A stretch of DNA of 64,000 nt from Sipunculus nudus (GCA_026874595.1 CM049322.1:32880340-32944339); one strand, 5' to 3'; positions 1-13,449 are shown, counted from the first letter of the stretch. Notes: generated by a model not told the origin, from the sequence alone. A program made the numbers and translations.

Positions 1-611
1 GTGCCGCTTAATTGCGACAATTTACAGTCACAGAATGGCTGCCCACGATTCACTGAAACAACACAGGGATTTGTCAATAGCTTTTGTCCTGATTGTAAAG
101 GAGACTCACCCTGCGGACAGGAAGATTGGCACGGGTGTATCCCTTGTACATCATTCCTTAGAAACTGTCTGACATCTCCAAACTCATTTATTAAAGGACT
201 TTAACTCATGTCGTGGCTGCTTTTGAGTTCATTCAAATTAAATTACTGCTCTGTAATTAAAGTGTTGAAACTGAAGTATTAAAGTAATGTGTTTTAAGTG
301 TTTGTAGATGATTATGTCCATTATCTTATTCAGACACTGCTGTTAAATCAACTCTTTTAAAACCAAGCTTGAGTCTAAAACTGTTAAATTACAAATTCCT
401 AAATGGTGTTCAGTAACCCATGGATTGACCCCTTTTAAAGGGCTTGTTAAATTCTATTATACTTTCATCTGCTCCTTAAATTATCATCATCATTAACATC
501 ACTCTTTACCTTATCAAGTAGCTTTTCATATAACATCATTATAATTCATCTAAATTGTGTGTGGATATCTAAAGCATGTCTATTAACTTGTGCGGTAACT
601 TCTAAGGCCTC
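1..611. other. Unassigned sequence at window edge
   Basis: The first 204 bases stay open on the plus strand (Cys-rich, ending FIKGL then TAA), cut by the window edge; it shows no known domain. The rest is AT-rich with nothing recognisable. Confidence 0.3.
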
Positions 612-1615
612 TTTTAATCCTATTATATTCCTATCTCTTTGAGTGTTTAAATAATGAAGTTGCATGTTGCAATCCTACTATAGTCCTGTTTCTTTAAGAG
701 TTAAAATTATGAAGTTCAGAACTTGCAATCCTACTATAGTCCTGTTTTTTTTAAGTATTAAAATTATGAAGTTCAGAATTTGCAATACTATTATAATCCT
801 GTTTCTTTAAATGTTACAATTATGAAGTTAAGAACTTGCAATCCTACTATAGTCCTGTTTCTTTAAGTGTTAAAATTATAAAGTTCAGAGCTTGCAATCC
901 TACTATAGTCCTGTTTCTTTAAATGTAAAATTATAAAGTTCAGAGCTTGCAATCCTACTATAGTCCTGTTTCTCTAAATGTTAAAATTATAAAGTTCAGA
1001 GCTTGCAATCCTACTATAGTCCTGTTTCTTCAAGTGTTAAAATTATAAAGTTCAGAGCTTGCAATCCTACTATAGTCCTGTTTCTTTAAGTGTTAAAATT
1101 ATAAAGTTCAGAGCTTGCAATCCTACTATAGTCCTGTTTCTTTAAATGTTAAAATTATAAAGTTCAGAGCTTGCAATCCTACTATAGTCCTGTTTCTTTA
1201 AGTGTTAAAATTATAAAGTTCAGAGCTTGCAATCCTACTATAGTCCTGTTTCTTTAAGTGTTAAAATTATAAAGTTTAGAGCTTGCAATCCTACTATAGT
1301 CCTGTATCTTTAAATGTTAAAATTATAAAGTTCAGAGCTTGCAATCCTACTATAGTCCTGTTTCTTTAAGTGTTAAAATTATAAAGTTCAGAGCTTGAAA
1401 TCCTACTATAGTCCTGTTTCTTTAAGTGTTAAAATTATAAAGTTCAGAGCTTGCAATCCTACTATAGTCCTGTTTCTTTAAGTGTTAAAATTATAAAGTT
1501 CAGAGCTTGCAATCCTACTATAGTCCTGTTTCTTTAAGTGTTAAAATTATGAAGTTCAGAGCTTGCAATCCTACCATAGTCCTGTTTCTGTAAGTGTTAA
1601 AATTATGAACTTGCA
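612..1615. repeat. 56-bp tandem repeat, about 17 copies
   Basis: The unit is CCTGTTTCTTTAAGTGTTAA, AATTATAAAGTTCAGAGCTT, GCAATCCTACTATAGT, 56 bases in all. Copies from about 840 to 1580 are nearly identical. The first three or four and the last are more diverged (ATGAAGTTCAGAA variants), the usual centre-out homogenisation. No coding potential. Confidence 0.95.
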
Positions 1616-2879
1616 AATTAAATTAATTTCATCATGCTTATTCTCTCAGGAATACAATTTTATATTTCAAACAATGCATCTTGTTCATATAGTCATATTT
1701 TTTTAACCCTATATATAGTTTATAAAACAGTTTTACTGAAGTATAAAAGCTATGATTCTGTAATAAATCAGCAAATTAAAACATTTAATTTGCTTTAACT
1801 ATAACCATCTTGTGGCAATACAAGTAATTAAATTGAAGGAAGTTATGATCTTGTGAATTATATAATTCATACTCCTTTGTATTTTATACTATTCAAACAC
1901 AATATATATTAAAGGATAGGATCAATTGTTTAATATAGAATGTTATAATAAATTAATTAAATATATTAAATGAAATGAAGATATTCTAATATTGTATGGA
2001 TCAGTTTTATATACTCTTATCTTTAATACAGTTTCAAACTATGATCAAAAGCATGAATCATGTCTGAAAATCAGTAAATATTTTCAGATAAAGATGCCAA
2101 CTTTTTAAAAATAAAAATATTATAAATCATGTGTACTTATATTATTATAATGAAATTTTATATTATTAAATATGATTATTCTACAACAATTAAGTAAGCA
2201 TATTGTCGTGGACTTAAACCAAAAATGTTATATTGTTGTAGCTGAAAAATTTGTTATTTAAAGTCAATTAAAGGAACGTTGACCCACTGAGTCACAATTG
2301 TTACCTGATGCACGTTACAGACGTTTTCTGTACAATGTCTAATTGTCTGTGACATTTATGTCCTTGAGGACAAGCAGTCTGATTTCCAATTATTGCCGAG
2401 GACCATACTGACGAGAAATGTTGTTAAGAAAATGAGAAATATTTATCCACCGATCTTGTAATTGTATAGGCCCAGACTGAGTAATAGGAGTAAAGCCATT
2501 TGAAAAGAAGAAACTAATTTGAGATGCTATCTGCCTGAATGTCTGCAAAGACCAGAGCATCAAAACAATAAATTGCATCCTTGGATATGGACGATCAAAT
2601 GCGTTGTCTTGAGTTACAGTTATATCTGTAGGTGTCAGTGGGGCCGTATTGTTATGAATGTCTCAGTTGTAATTAATAAAACAAGAGCACACCACAGGTT
2701 CTTGTTAAACCTTGACAGTGTTCTGGAGCTGCTGGTTAGAGATAATAAGTGACCCAATAAAAGCAGAGGGAAGACAAACGGGCTTCGCTTATTAAAGAAG
2801 TAAGTCATCAAAGGCAGAAATTTGATTTTTCATTTCCGTTGTGGAGTTACTCTGCATGGCAGGGGGCAGTGCATGACCA

Positions 2880-3690
2880 ACACCACTAATGATATCATCA
2901 GTTTGTGCCAACACGAGGACAACTCGTTACGACTGCACAAGAGGCTTCAAGTGTCTGCAGACATCTTCTAGAGTTCTTGTAAATCCCCATGGCCAGGCGT
3001 CATGGCCGCCTGCCCATTTGACAGACCAGGACCAGGAACAATAGAGATGAGATGAACCGGGCTGATTATTAAAAGGTCCAGGTCGACTCTTAATGCACTG
3101 GTCTTCATGTCCCCGATAATGGCTATTCATGCGGTGTTAGTCCACACGTTTGTGGACATCTTAAGTGCGAGACAGGGGCATCGTGGGTCAGACACCCCCA
3201 TTAAGGGTTACACGGAAGGGCGCACGAGAACACCATGTGAGGCCAGCTAATAGGGCTGGCCTTCATAGAAACTGGACCGTAGTAACACCCCTGCACCCCA
3301 CAGTCGCTGGCCATGAATGGCCCTCGTTGTTCGCTGAAACAATCAATCCATCTCCGCCCCTCCTGTCATTCGGACACCCTTTCAGATGGCCTTGTTCTTA
3401 AGCACAATATCCCCTTTTGGACATAGCCATGTCTCCCAAACCTCAACCATTTGCTCATTAACACAGCGAGGAGGGTTGGTATAGAACTGTTCTCTCTCCC
3501 TTGTCAGAGGTCAAGGGTCAGGCGGTGACATCAGTGGGGCGGGTCTTGGATACCCCGTGACCACCTGCTTCGGGGCGGATCACGGAGAAGGCCAGGCGGT
3601 CGCATAATCTCGCCTAACGTCCAGCCCCTCCCGTCACAGCCTGGCAAACAATACTTTCTCGTCCAGAAACTGAGTAACACTCTCTCTAGA
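2880..3690. promoter_or_regulatory. GC-richer high-complexity island 1 (candidate regulatory DNA)
   Basis: An ~800-base block of balanced composition in AT-rich surroundings. It contains a perfect 8-bp stem AGGCCAGC (3240-3247) with GCTGGCCT (3255-3262) around TAATAGG, several CCATTAA and TAAT words, and no convincing long frame or splice pair. Candidate enhancer or conserved non-coding DNA by texture only. Confidence 0.3.
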
Positions 3691-5219
3691 TGAGTAGGTC
3701 ACTTTAACACCTGTTGTACTGTCTTGTAACAAATCTAATGGGGCAAACTTCATAAAAAAACACCTGTTGGCTACATGAAGGGTTTCACTGAAAAAGTTAC
3801 ACTAAAAAAGACATTTATGTTCATCAAATTCTTGCAAAGATTTGGTACACATTAGTCTTCAGTGATAAAGGAATATACAATCTATCAGAAAACAAGATTA
3901 TTAAGAAAAAATTTAGGACCTGATAATATCTAAGGCAGTGACCAATTCAGCTTTCAATCAACTGGAAGTAGGCCCTTCAATAAAATGGACACCCATCTGG
4001 AGCTTTATTAGAAGAAGCTTTTTATCAGGAGAATAAACAGGCCAGTTTGTCAAGGTATGTGCCATGAATAATACTTTTATGGAGTAGGAAAGTGCATATT
4101 TGTGACTTCAAATCATAGGCAGCTGCTTGTGATACTGGTGGGGACATCCCCCAACCCCACCTTTCTGTCAATACCACACCACATAAATGGAAGTAAAATG
4201 CATAATAATGAGCAAAATTTGAAACTTAGAAATATTACAGCAGTTATACTTCTGAACAATTTTAAAAGGTAAGAGCCATGTGCCCCAGGCCTTGTTCATG
4301 AGATACAAGTAATGCTTAATTAAGAAACTATAAACATGGCCCCAAGGACTTAGTCACAGTGGCCTATCTATGGCACTATCTACTGAATGAGGATGATGGT
4401 TACCATAACAGCAGGAGGATATCTCAATTTTTTAAGGCCTCTAGCTGGATTTAATTCTTTAATATGCATAGGGTTCGAACTGATCAAACTTATAATTAGC
4501 ATACTTGTGCACTTTTCACTCTTTTGTGATATTGAACTTAAAAATAAAACTTAATGGTGTCTGACAATACCTACTTCCCAAATATGGCAATATTCCTTTC
4601 AAGGCAATATGGATACTCTGAATTTGTTTTAAACTAATAGTTACTGCTGTGTGTAAATTAGGGTGTATTCACATAATTAATTCCAATAGGGTCTTTTTTT
4701 GTTGATTTTGGTTTGTCAAGCTATTTTGAAAAATATTTCAATATTTGTAAAAGGGGGGCAAGGCTATTCAGAAAATTACCTTAATTATCTAAAAGACAAA
4801 TGCATGATATCATGTAGCCTCTGGGTTATCCATTAAAATTAAATGTTTAATTACTTAAGTAACTTTTTTTAAAGAATAATAGTCCAAAGAAAAATGCAAG
4901 AAAAATTGTGACAGCTGTTAATATAAGGTGGTTGGTGAACTATAATAAATCTTCACCATATGATCATTAATTTGTTGTTATCATTGTCAAATAATGTGGC
5001 GGCTAGTGTAACTGTAACAAAAACAACAACAGATTCAGACCAAAAAACAATCGGGCAAAAGGCCCGGATTCAGCCCGACTATAATTCACATTCTTTTTTG
5101 TTTTCTTATTCAGAACGCAAGCATTCACCGTCCAATCTATCAAACGGACAATATGTAGACATAATTCTTGACTAGCTTGAGGGCAGAGGAAATGGAGGTT
5201 TTCTTAGGGGTTAAGTTCA

Positions 5220-5645
5220 TGTTAAAACCCTGTGTGACGTTCCATTAGCATCTTACTCGTTTGCGTATTCCCCACGACCAATTGGACATGACAACTGTCA
5301 AGCAATTTGCAGCGCTCAAATGATCTGCGTCGATTTGTACAGAGTGTCGCGTAATCAAAATATCCCTGCACTAAGGTAATTGAAATCCTAGCATGCTTGA
5401 AGGAAGTAAATTTTCCACATGATCTACAGTGATAAAACCCCTACCTGGATGCGTGCGGTGTATGTCACACCTAATCGGCATCTCTTTCATTAATAATTAC
5501 CACAGTTTCTACGATTTACCTCAGGATATAACAGCTGAATGAGCAGGAATCATTAGGCAACGATGTGCCAGTATACATGGCCCCCCTGTACTCCCGGACA
5601 TGTCACACAGATCCATGTTACACTGGAGGGGAACATCGCTTGCTC
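5220..5645. promoter_or_regulatory. GC-richer island 2 (candidate regulatory DNA)
   Basis: A balanced block containing TGACAACTGTCA (5289-5300), an inverted TGACA pair with 2-base gap as recognised by TALE homeodomain proteins (TGIF/Meis), plus ATTAATAATTACC and CATTAG words. No gene seen. Confidence 0.3.
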
Positions 5646-6439
5646 CAGGCGTTACTTTCTCTTATATCTTCACAATGAATGTGAATCAACTCCAAGTTCT
5701 CTTACTTAAGAAAACAAACTTTAACCGCATACATCTGTTACCACACATCATAAAATGTATGTGTTTTACAATCAAGTGCATTCATCATTTGCTGAAATAA
5801 GCATTTTCTGGAACACTTCTTTCCCAAAGCCATCAGAAAAGCTCTCCCAATACTTCCAGTAAAATGTTCCAGTAAAATATGTCCTTTTTAACCTATAAAG
5901 GAAAGATTTACAGACAGTCACATATCAAATTTTGTGTCTTTTGTTTTAACACAGTGACTTTAGAATAATAAATCTAGTGTGGCCTCATAAAGTACTTGTG
6001 TATTATTTTATTCTTTTTACAGATCACTTGGTTAATACAATTCACACAAGTCCCGATAGAAAACATTTGATAGTAAAGTGTGAAGTGATTCATTTTAAAG
6101 GAATTTGGAGAAGAAAAATCACAACCACAAATTCACCTTGGAATCAATTTTTCTGCATAAATCATTGAATAATTTCTAGTCATACTATTGCAAAAGATCA
6201 ATCAGTTAAACTTACAGAAGAATATCATCCAAGGAATTCAAATGAGCAATATAGCTAATATTCTGTCTAAGATCTGATGTTATGCCTGAAGAATCCAATC
6301 ATTCTTTTTCAATAAAGAATCTTCCCATCCTGTGCTTAAAATTAAGATTTATCTCCTTATAATTTCTATAATTTACATGTGAACATGACTTTTCTGACAA
6401 AATTTGTCATTCAAAAATGAACACTATACTGAAGTATCC

Positions 6440-7425
6440 ATGTCAATTCTTTGTGAGACTTTAATTGTATAAGTAAAACCTTTGTGACATTTTACTTTAT
6501 CTACGTCATACCTTTGTACCATTTTCCTCATCTGTGTCAAACCTTTGTAGTATCTTCCATGTCAGGATAAAACCATTTTCCTTATTTCTGTAAAACCTTA
6601 GTAATATTTTCCTTATTTCTGTCATTCCTTTGTGACATTTTCCTTGCATATGTTTTTGTCATTTTCCTAATGCATGTCACATCTTTGAGGCATTTTATTA
6701 TTATCTATGTCAAATCTCTGAGGTGTTTTCCTTATCTATAAGTCCAATACATTTTAGAAATTTTCCTTATCCATGTTACAACTTTGTTAGTCTTTGTGGC
6801 ATTTTTCCTTATCAATGCCTGATCTTTGTAACATTTCCTTATTTATGTCAAATCTTTAAGGCCTTTTCCTTTATCCATAAGTTAACCACTTTCAGGTATT
6901 TCCTTACCTATGTTAAAACTTTGTTGAATATCGTCTTTCTCAGTGTTTGTGGCATTTTCCTTATCAATACCTTATCTTTTAACATTTCCTTATACATGTC
7001 AAATTTTTTAGGCATTTTCTTTATCATTGTTCATTCCTTTAAGCATTTGCCTTATCAATGATAAGCATTTGTGGCATTTTTTTTTTATCTCAATAAAATG
7101 TTTGTTCATTTTTTCTTTAAAATATCAAATATTCGTCAAATGGCATTTCAAATATCTATGTATTTTCCTCACCTGTGTCAAATCTGGGTGGCATTTTCCT
7201 TTTTTCTATCAAATCTTTGTCACATTTTCCTTTTTTCTGTCAAATCTTGATGATATTTTCCTTCTTTTTTCTATCAAATTTTGGTGACATTTTCTTTTTT
7301 CTATCAAATCTGGGTGACATTTTTCTTTTTTTCTATCAAATCTTTGTGACACTTTTGTTTCTCTGTCAAAACTTTGTGACATTTTCCTTTTTCTCTATCA
7401 AATATAAGTGGCATTTTCCAGATCA
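6440..7425. repeat. Degenerate ~30-bp tandem repeat field
   Basis: Variants of CAAATCTTTGTGACATTTTCCTTATCTATGT recur about every 28-33 bases with heavy divergence; identity is higher in the last 250 bases, where TTTTTCTATCAAATCT replaces the TTATCTATGT part. Hydrophobic Phe/Ser-rich frames (for example 7175-7549) arise from the T-rich unit and are not considered genes. Confidence 0.8.
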
Positions 7426-7599
7426 CAACAACTGTTATATAACAACACTGATTTATTATAATAGTACAGTTAACAGTAAAACTAAAAGACTCCCCATCTG
7501 TTCATTTAGTCAAATGCAGTATCACATTATGGCCAGACATGCCTCGTAAGCATTAAAGAAGAGATTTATATATTTTCTTTTGGTCTCAAATATGAGTAA

Positions 7600-8385
7600 T
7601 GTTTATTGGTCCAAACTGCTGACGGGTCGAGATGACCTCTATGAACCTTGTGTCAGTGTCCCCATTATGACAGGAGGGACAACCAAGAGCACATGTGCTC
7701 GGCCATTAAATCACGCTCTAATAGATACCTCCCTGACAAATTAGTCCAGTGGCCGGACCGTTATGGGTCCTGCTCATTGTGGTCAAACTAAAGGCCCACT
7801 AAATCCGCTCAACAAGCGTGCAGAAAGCCATGAATTAGTGATTTATCTAGCCTTTGAGAATCGTGCGTTATCGGAAAGATAGCCATCCCAAGGCATTGTG
7901 GGATGCCCCATGGCTATTTGCTGCGGAGACCTATTACCCCACCAGGTTGGTAACGGCCTGTCCATTCAACCCTTATGGGACCGGAATAATACCGCTTGAG
8001 CTTGGCTGGTCTTCACTAGGACAGCGAAGGTGATTTAACAGTGTTGCTTCATTACACGTTGTATTCTGGGGGGTCTGATTTACGAGTGACCAGCTCAACG
8101 TCCAGAGGGGGGCAAATTGGTCTATTGTTCCTGACAACAGGTGGCGCCTGCGGGACACAAAAGTTGAGAAATGTGACACCCGGCTACCTAAATATCACAC
8201 TCCAGCGCGGACACTCACTAACATTATTGGGCAGGAATTGTGAATGTACCTCACTAATTAACCAAATAGACTGGCTTCATTATCTCCCTTTCGTGTCCAC
8301 TGTTCATCACAAAGGGATCATTCTTGAGCATAGAAGCATTTTGCAGTCATCTGGGCACAAATTGATTGACACTTTCTTAGTTTAT
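7600..8385. promoter_or_regulatory. GC-richer island 3 (candidate regulatory DNA)
   Basis: A balanced block with a perfect 14-bp palindrome GAGCACATGTGCTC (7687-7700), and nested inverted repeats ATAGCCAT (7879-7886)/ATGGCTAT (7910-7917) and CATCCCA (7884-7890)/TGGGATG (7899-7905). A plus-strand frame of 116 codons (8041-8391) crosses it but has no recognisable content. Confidence 0.3.
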
Positions 8386-9329
8386 TTGTAAGGTATGGAT
8401 GGTTTCCAATTAAAACCAAACTGCCAAATATCTTAATGATCCATCTATAGTGTTTATTCATTAAAATGTAACCACTTATCTTTTAATTGATATCTTTATA
8501 AGAAAATCTGTAACAAATACAGAATATTATTTTATAATCTTGATACTAGACTGAAGTCATGTTCCATGGTCACATTGATGGCAGATGCATTATAATATTT
8601 ATAATAATTATATATACATATTTCTGATACACTGGTTAAATAAAATAACCAGCACATCTGACAAACTGCAAGACCACCATGCTCCAGCTTAATAAGTGTC
8701 TTTTTCTCAGTTTCTGAAGTGTAATGCCTGGATTTTCTGGTGCTAAAATTTCATTCATGTATGACTTTTTAGAACAAACATTATGATATTTTCAAAAATT
8801 AAAGATTAAATAATATCATTTGCACATACATAACCTGCTATTATGACTAAATGCTGAAGATAATTTGTAAAAATATATTTTTTATATATAGACTCGTATT
8901 CTCTTTATGCTCGATTTGGTAGTTTTCCTCCTAATATTTAAGGCCTAATCAACTGTCAACTAAATTATTATAAAATTTCATAAACTCATGAAAATTATTA
9001 ATGCAATTTAATACCTTCTTTTCATGTATTAATTCATAAGTTCTGTGCGAAAGAACTTATAATTTTTTTTAAAAGCTACAATGTACTGTGCAACACAGCT
9101 GCAAAACTGAGTAAACCAAAAGTTTTCATTTTATTTTATAAATTAGAAATTACTGATCATGTTACTTCATTGATCAAAGGTTTTATATGATATCATGTTT
9201 GAATGTAATTTGCTGTAATGAAATAAGAGAGTTTTGTTGTAATTCATGATCATTTCACTGTAGTACGTGTCTATTGGTCATGTAACTGAACAGATAAGAA
9301 ATCAAATGATTCCCTGCATGTTGTTAATC

Positions 9330-9990
9330 TACAGACCACTAATTAGCAAAAGCCGTCATTAACACATAACTGCTGAAACTCTGGCAGTTAGCTCTGGCAA
9401 GTTCACCCTGATTGTTCTTTCATGAAATGATCGTAATGGCCATCGGGGAAAACATCTCCGCTGGATCCATGAATACCAATTACAACAATAAAAGTTGGGC
9501 GGCTACTTTATCCGAAACTGACACGTTGGCCTATATGCCCCTATTCTGTCAGCGAGTCCGCCCTAACTAATTCTGGAGCCAAGAAGCCTGGTCCAAACAC
9601 TAGTTCTATTATGGAGACATTAGAATACACTTCCTGACAAGCTATTAGAGCAGTGACCTCAAGATGGAGGGGTATTCTACTATTCAGCGACATCTTAAAC
9701 AGCGGCCCAGTGTGACTTTACAAGGCAGCTCAAAGAGGAGGAAGCATTTTTAATTTGAATGGTATTTTGATTGAGGGTTGCAGGCCTCTTATTAAGAACA
9801 GGTGTTAACTAGCCGCGGTCCCACGCCAATTTTAATTTAATCCATTTGCCACCGTTTCTGACCGAATCGCTGGCATATCAAGGGTGCATACAAGGCAGTT
9901 AAAGGACCGAGGGGCAGCTTTAAGAACAGCGTCTTTAAACGCTCATTAGCGCCCCTCAGGTGGGGTGAACTAAGTACTGCAGTAGCCGCA
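9330..9990. promoter_or_regulatory. GC-richer island 4 (candidate regulatory DNA)
   Basis: A balanced block with many TAATTAG, CATTAG and ATTAGCGCC words. CTGACAAGCTATTAGAGCAG (from 9634) resembles CTGACAAATTAGTCCAGTGG in island 3 (from 7733), a possible shared motif arrangement. Confidence 0.3.
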
Positions 9991-11237
9991 CATTGTGCGA
10001 GGCATATCCAAAAAAAAATGCACTGAAAAAAAGTAAGGTTCCACCCCCAATATGGTCCACATCAGGTTCTTACTTCAATGAACTGATGCAACAATAGATC
10101 AAATCAACATCTGTCCTGGCCTTAACTTGCTTCTCTGCAATATAATTGTTTCATTTTAAGAAAGACATCCCGACTGATGTTTCACTCAAGTGAAAGAAAT
10201 ACCTCCTGTAGTATACAGATAGAAGGCCTGTCTTCTCGGAACATCTGTCTGTTAGTATGTTTCCACGTGTCAGCCTTACATAATGAGTGTCCAGTTCGCT
10301 TATGGGATTAACCGTATCTATTTAAGCTTTTTTTAAATCATTTAATGTGACTCCACTGCACCAAAGTTTTCGTTATCACATTTTCTTAAGGAGAACACCT
10401 GTAACAAACAGTTGCATTTGATGTTTATTTCCTGGAGAACACACATTTTAACAGTGACTGCTGAGGTAAGAAAATCATTTTGTTAACATCCTCAGCATAT
10501 TTTGTTCATATAAAGTCAAAATGTTCTTCCAATTCCTTAAATTTCTTTGGCTGACAAGCCTTTTAATTCAAGTCTCCCTAATAATGACTTGCATCATTTA
10601 ACTCCTCCTTTCAGTATAGAATCTTCTACATAAACAGCTACTCATTAACTATTTGATTTATTTTACTATTTCTTTTTATTTTACTAATGCATGCAACTTC
10701 ATTTGGTTTTATGTGAAATTATTTCACATGATTCATGAGCAATTCTTTATATAATTTAGTCTAAAATCTAATAGAAAATTTTTAATTTTTTTTCTTCACC
10801 TCCAACTCAATAAATTATAACTAATCTTTTCTATTTATATCCTTCTAAGTCAGTACAACATTTACTGAAGCTTCTCACTTATCAAGTACTCATAATTTTG
10901 TTTCAATTTTCTGATTAATTAGTTTAATCAGATTAAGTCTTGTTCCTTTTCACAAGTAAAAGCATTTTTATAAATCAACTGCTATTTTTCCTCTTACCTT
11001 AGTCATTTCTTCAATTTACTACTCTTTTTTTTTTATATTTTTTATTTCATTCTATGATTCCTTTGTGCCCAGCCCTATATCCTGACACCCTAAGAATGAA
11101 TATTATTGTTTTTGTTACCAGGCCGCAGCCAAATGACTGGATACAAGCACATGTTAACTCAAGAGTTTGCTGGATTTTGTTAGCAATGGAAAGGGGGAGA
11201 ATCACATGATCTATCCAGATATTTTTTTTTTGCGGCC

Positions 11238-11260
11238 GGGGGGGGGGGGGGGGGGGGGGC
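11238..11260. repeat. Poly-G tract
   Basis: About 22 consecutive G bases (poly-C on the gene strand), with GCGGCC before and GCTTG after. Its length is unreliable in sequencing. Confidence 0.9.
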
Positions 11261-11699
11261 TTGTATGTTTTTACTTCCATTTATTTATATTTAAATAATT
11301 TCCCATATGAAAAATTTGGATCCTTCTTCAATATTGTGCTTTTTATCCTGTAATGTTTTTTCTTTTCAAAATATTAATTTTTTTGTCATATGTATATTAA
11401 CAGCAGAAATGTCTGGATAAAATTCATACTCTATATATATTCAATGACATGAAATTAATTCATCTTTTATTTTTTTTTTCAATGAAATGTTTTAATTTAT
11501 TTCTCCTATGAAAAAAGTGCAAGTGTATCTCTATTTCCATGGATTAAACTTCTGATTTTGTTTTATACCACCGTCTGTGATCATCTCTTCTCTTACCAAT
11601 TTATGACATTTTCCGTTGACATTTCTTCCATTCATAATGCTAAATATATAAAGTAAAGAAAATAAAGAGAATACCAAAGAAAATATTAGCATTGTTTAA

Positions 11700-12540
11700 T
11701 AAAAGGCACATCAAGAGAAGGAGAACCAGGGTGGGCTCATGTCATGTATGCACCGCTAGTGGACATAATTTGAATATTACCTTCAAACAATCAAAGTCGA
11801 TTAAATAAAGCCTTTGATTGTATAGACCACTGTGAAAACCTATCAAAGTTCAAAGAAGATTTGAGTGAATTACCAATTGGACCCCTGAGTCAGATCTGTC
11901 AACAGGGGTATGTTGATAAATGATTAACGATGCAGCGTAAACGGCCAATCTGTTTTGCAGGTAATGTTGACGGTTTGTCCCTTAAAGGTACGTAGAATGA
12001 CATTGGAAGACAAAATGGCCACCACCTCCTGCGGGGGTTCTGCATCCCTCTGTATTGGACAACGTCAAAATAGGAGTCACCTGAAGTATTGCTCGGTGAT
12101 TAATGACATAGCTTCTGGGTTCGTATCCTTTCAACGGCTGTCTTGGTCTTTTGTGGTCAGCCGACCACGAAGTTCATTAAGGTTGCACTATGATGATTAT
12201 TATCAATCTCTGGACATGACCACACTGCATTCATGAACATGTGACCTGTGTTGTCAGTGCCGTCCTCCATGATTAATGACTTACTGGTGGCCTAGCCGCT
12301 GATCAAGGGACGTTCTAATGGAGACTGCCAGTATATCATGTTGATTATATTGCTGAGTGGACAATGTCATCTGGACCACAATGGTAGTCAATATTATGAC
12401 CATTGACGACCACCGCTATTGTGCAAGTGTAACACTACGGCTACTTGCATAATTGGCTCAATAAGTAAATTTACTTGAGATCTGCCAATTGGAGGGTGAC
12501 CAAGCTTGTGTGGGGACATATCCTGACGCTGTTGAGAGAG
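11700..12540. promoter_or_regulatory. GC-richer island 5 (candidate regulatory DNA)
   Basis: A balanced block with repeated GATTAATGAC words (near 12100 and 12270) and an imperfect inverted repeat TGGTAGTCAAT (12382-12392)/ATTGACGACCA (12402-12412), 10 of 11 paired with a 9-base spacer. No gene seen. Confidence 0.3.
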
Positions 12541-13449
12541 CCACTTGTATATATATAGTTGACACAGTTTAAGGTGAATATTTTACGAGCTAAAAGATTT
12601 TAAAGAGCAGTTCAGTCTAATATTACTGTATCTGTACCTTGTTTGTGTCAGGAAATTCACCAATATCCTGAGAGGTACATAAAACAAATTTGGCATTGTG
12701 TGCTTATTAAAGTAATTATGCTAACGTTTCCCTGAAAATAATGTATCTATGACAAGTAAAGTATTCTGGGTGATTCTACAAAATTCTTTGTAATCTTCTA
12801 ACAACAGTTTGCTTTACCTCTGAAACATTGAACATAATATTTTGGCCATTTTGCATAACTGCAATAAATATAATATGTTATATCTATAAAATTGAAGTTG
12901 AAAGACTGAAATTTATATTTTTTTAACATGCATCCTTCAAGAGGAACCTTAAGATAGTAAAGATATTAATTAGATAATATTTTTAGAACACTATAAATAA
13001 TCAATTTTAAATTTAAATTAAGTTAAATAAGGCAAAAGTAGGATGACTTTGTCTATATAATTTACTTTAACAAATGACTGATGATCTTAGTAGAAAAACA
13101 GGATATTGATACAATGGTTAAAACTTTAACAATGTTCTTAGAAAAGCAATTGACATGAAAATCTGTTTGGTAAATATTAGTATTAGGAGATATGAATTAA
13201 TTAATTTGACAAAAACTTGTTATTGTTTAAATGATGATTCATCACTTATAGTAATGAAAAAGGTTGAACTTTGATATAAATTTGCATAAACAACATAAAT
13301 AATGAGAACTGGTTTAATATCTCAGCTCATGCAAATACAGAAATAATGATTCATAGGTAAAAAAGAAAGAAGAGTTTCTAAAAACTTAAGTTTGAAATTA
13401 TGAGCATTATTCAGGTCAGAATAATATTTTCGTTCATTAATTAGTGTTT

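Noticed and set aside
1-204. Cys-rich frame open at the window edge
   Set aside because: No known spacing of Cys residues, no visible acceptor, and truncated by the edge. Could be an exon end but not supportable.
612-1615. Possible CRISPR-like array
   Set aside because: Repeats are directly adjacent with no unique spacers, in a eukaryotic genome.
4460-4490. GGTTCGAACT as a tRNA T-loop
   Set aside because: No matching acceptor stem or anticodon arm around it; no tRNA or rRNA gene was recognised anywhere in the window.
6723-7549. Phe/Ser-rich hydrophobic frames that look like membrane proteins
   Set aside because: Produced by a T-rich degenerate repeat. Three overlapping frames are open and none has codon structure.
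8041-8391. 116-codon plus-strand frame in island 3
   Set aside because: No domain, no splice context; island composition raises the chance of longer random frames.
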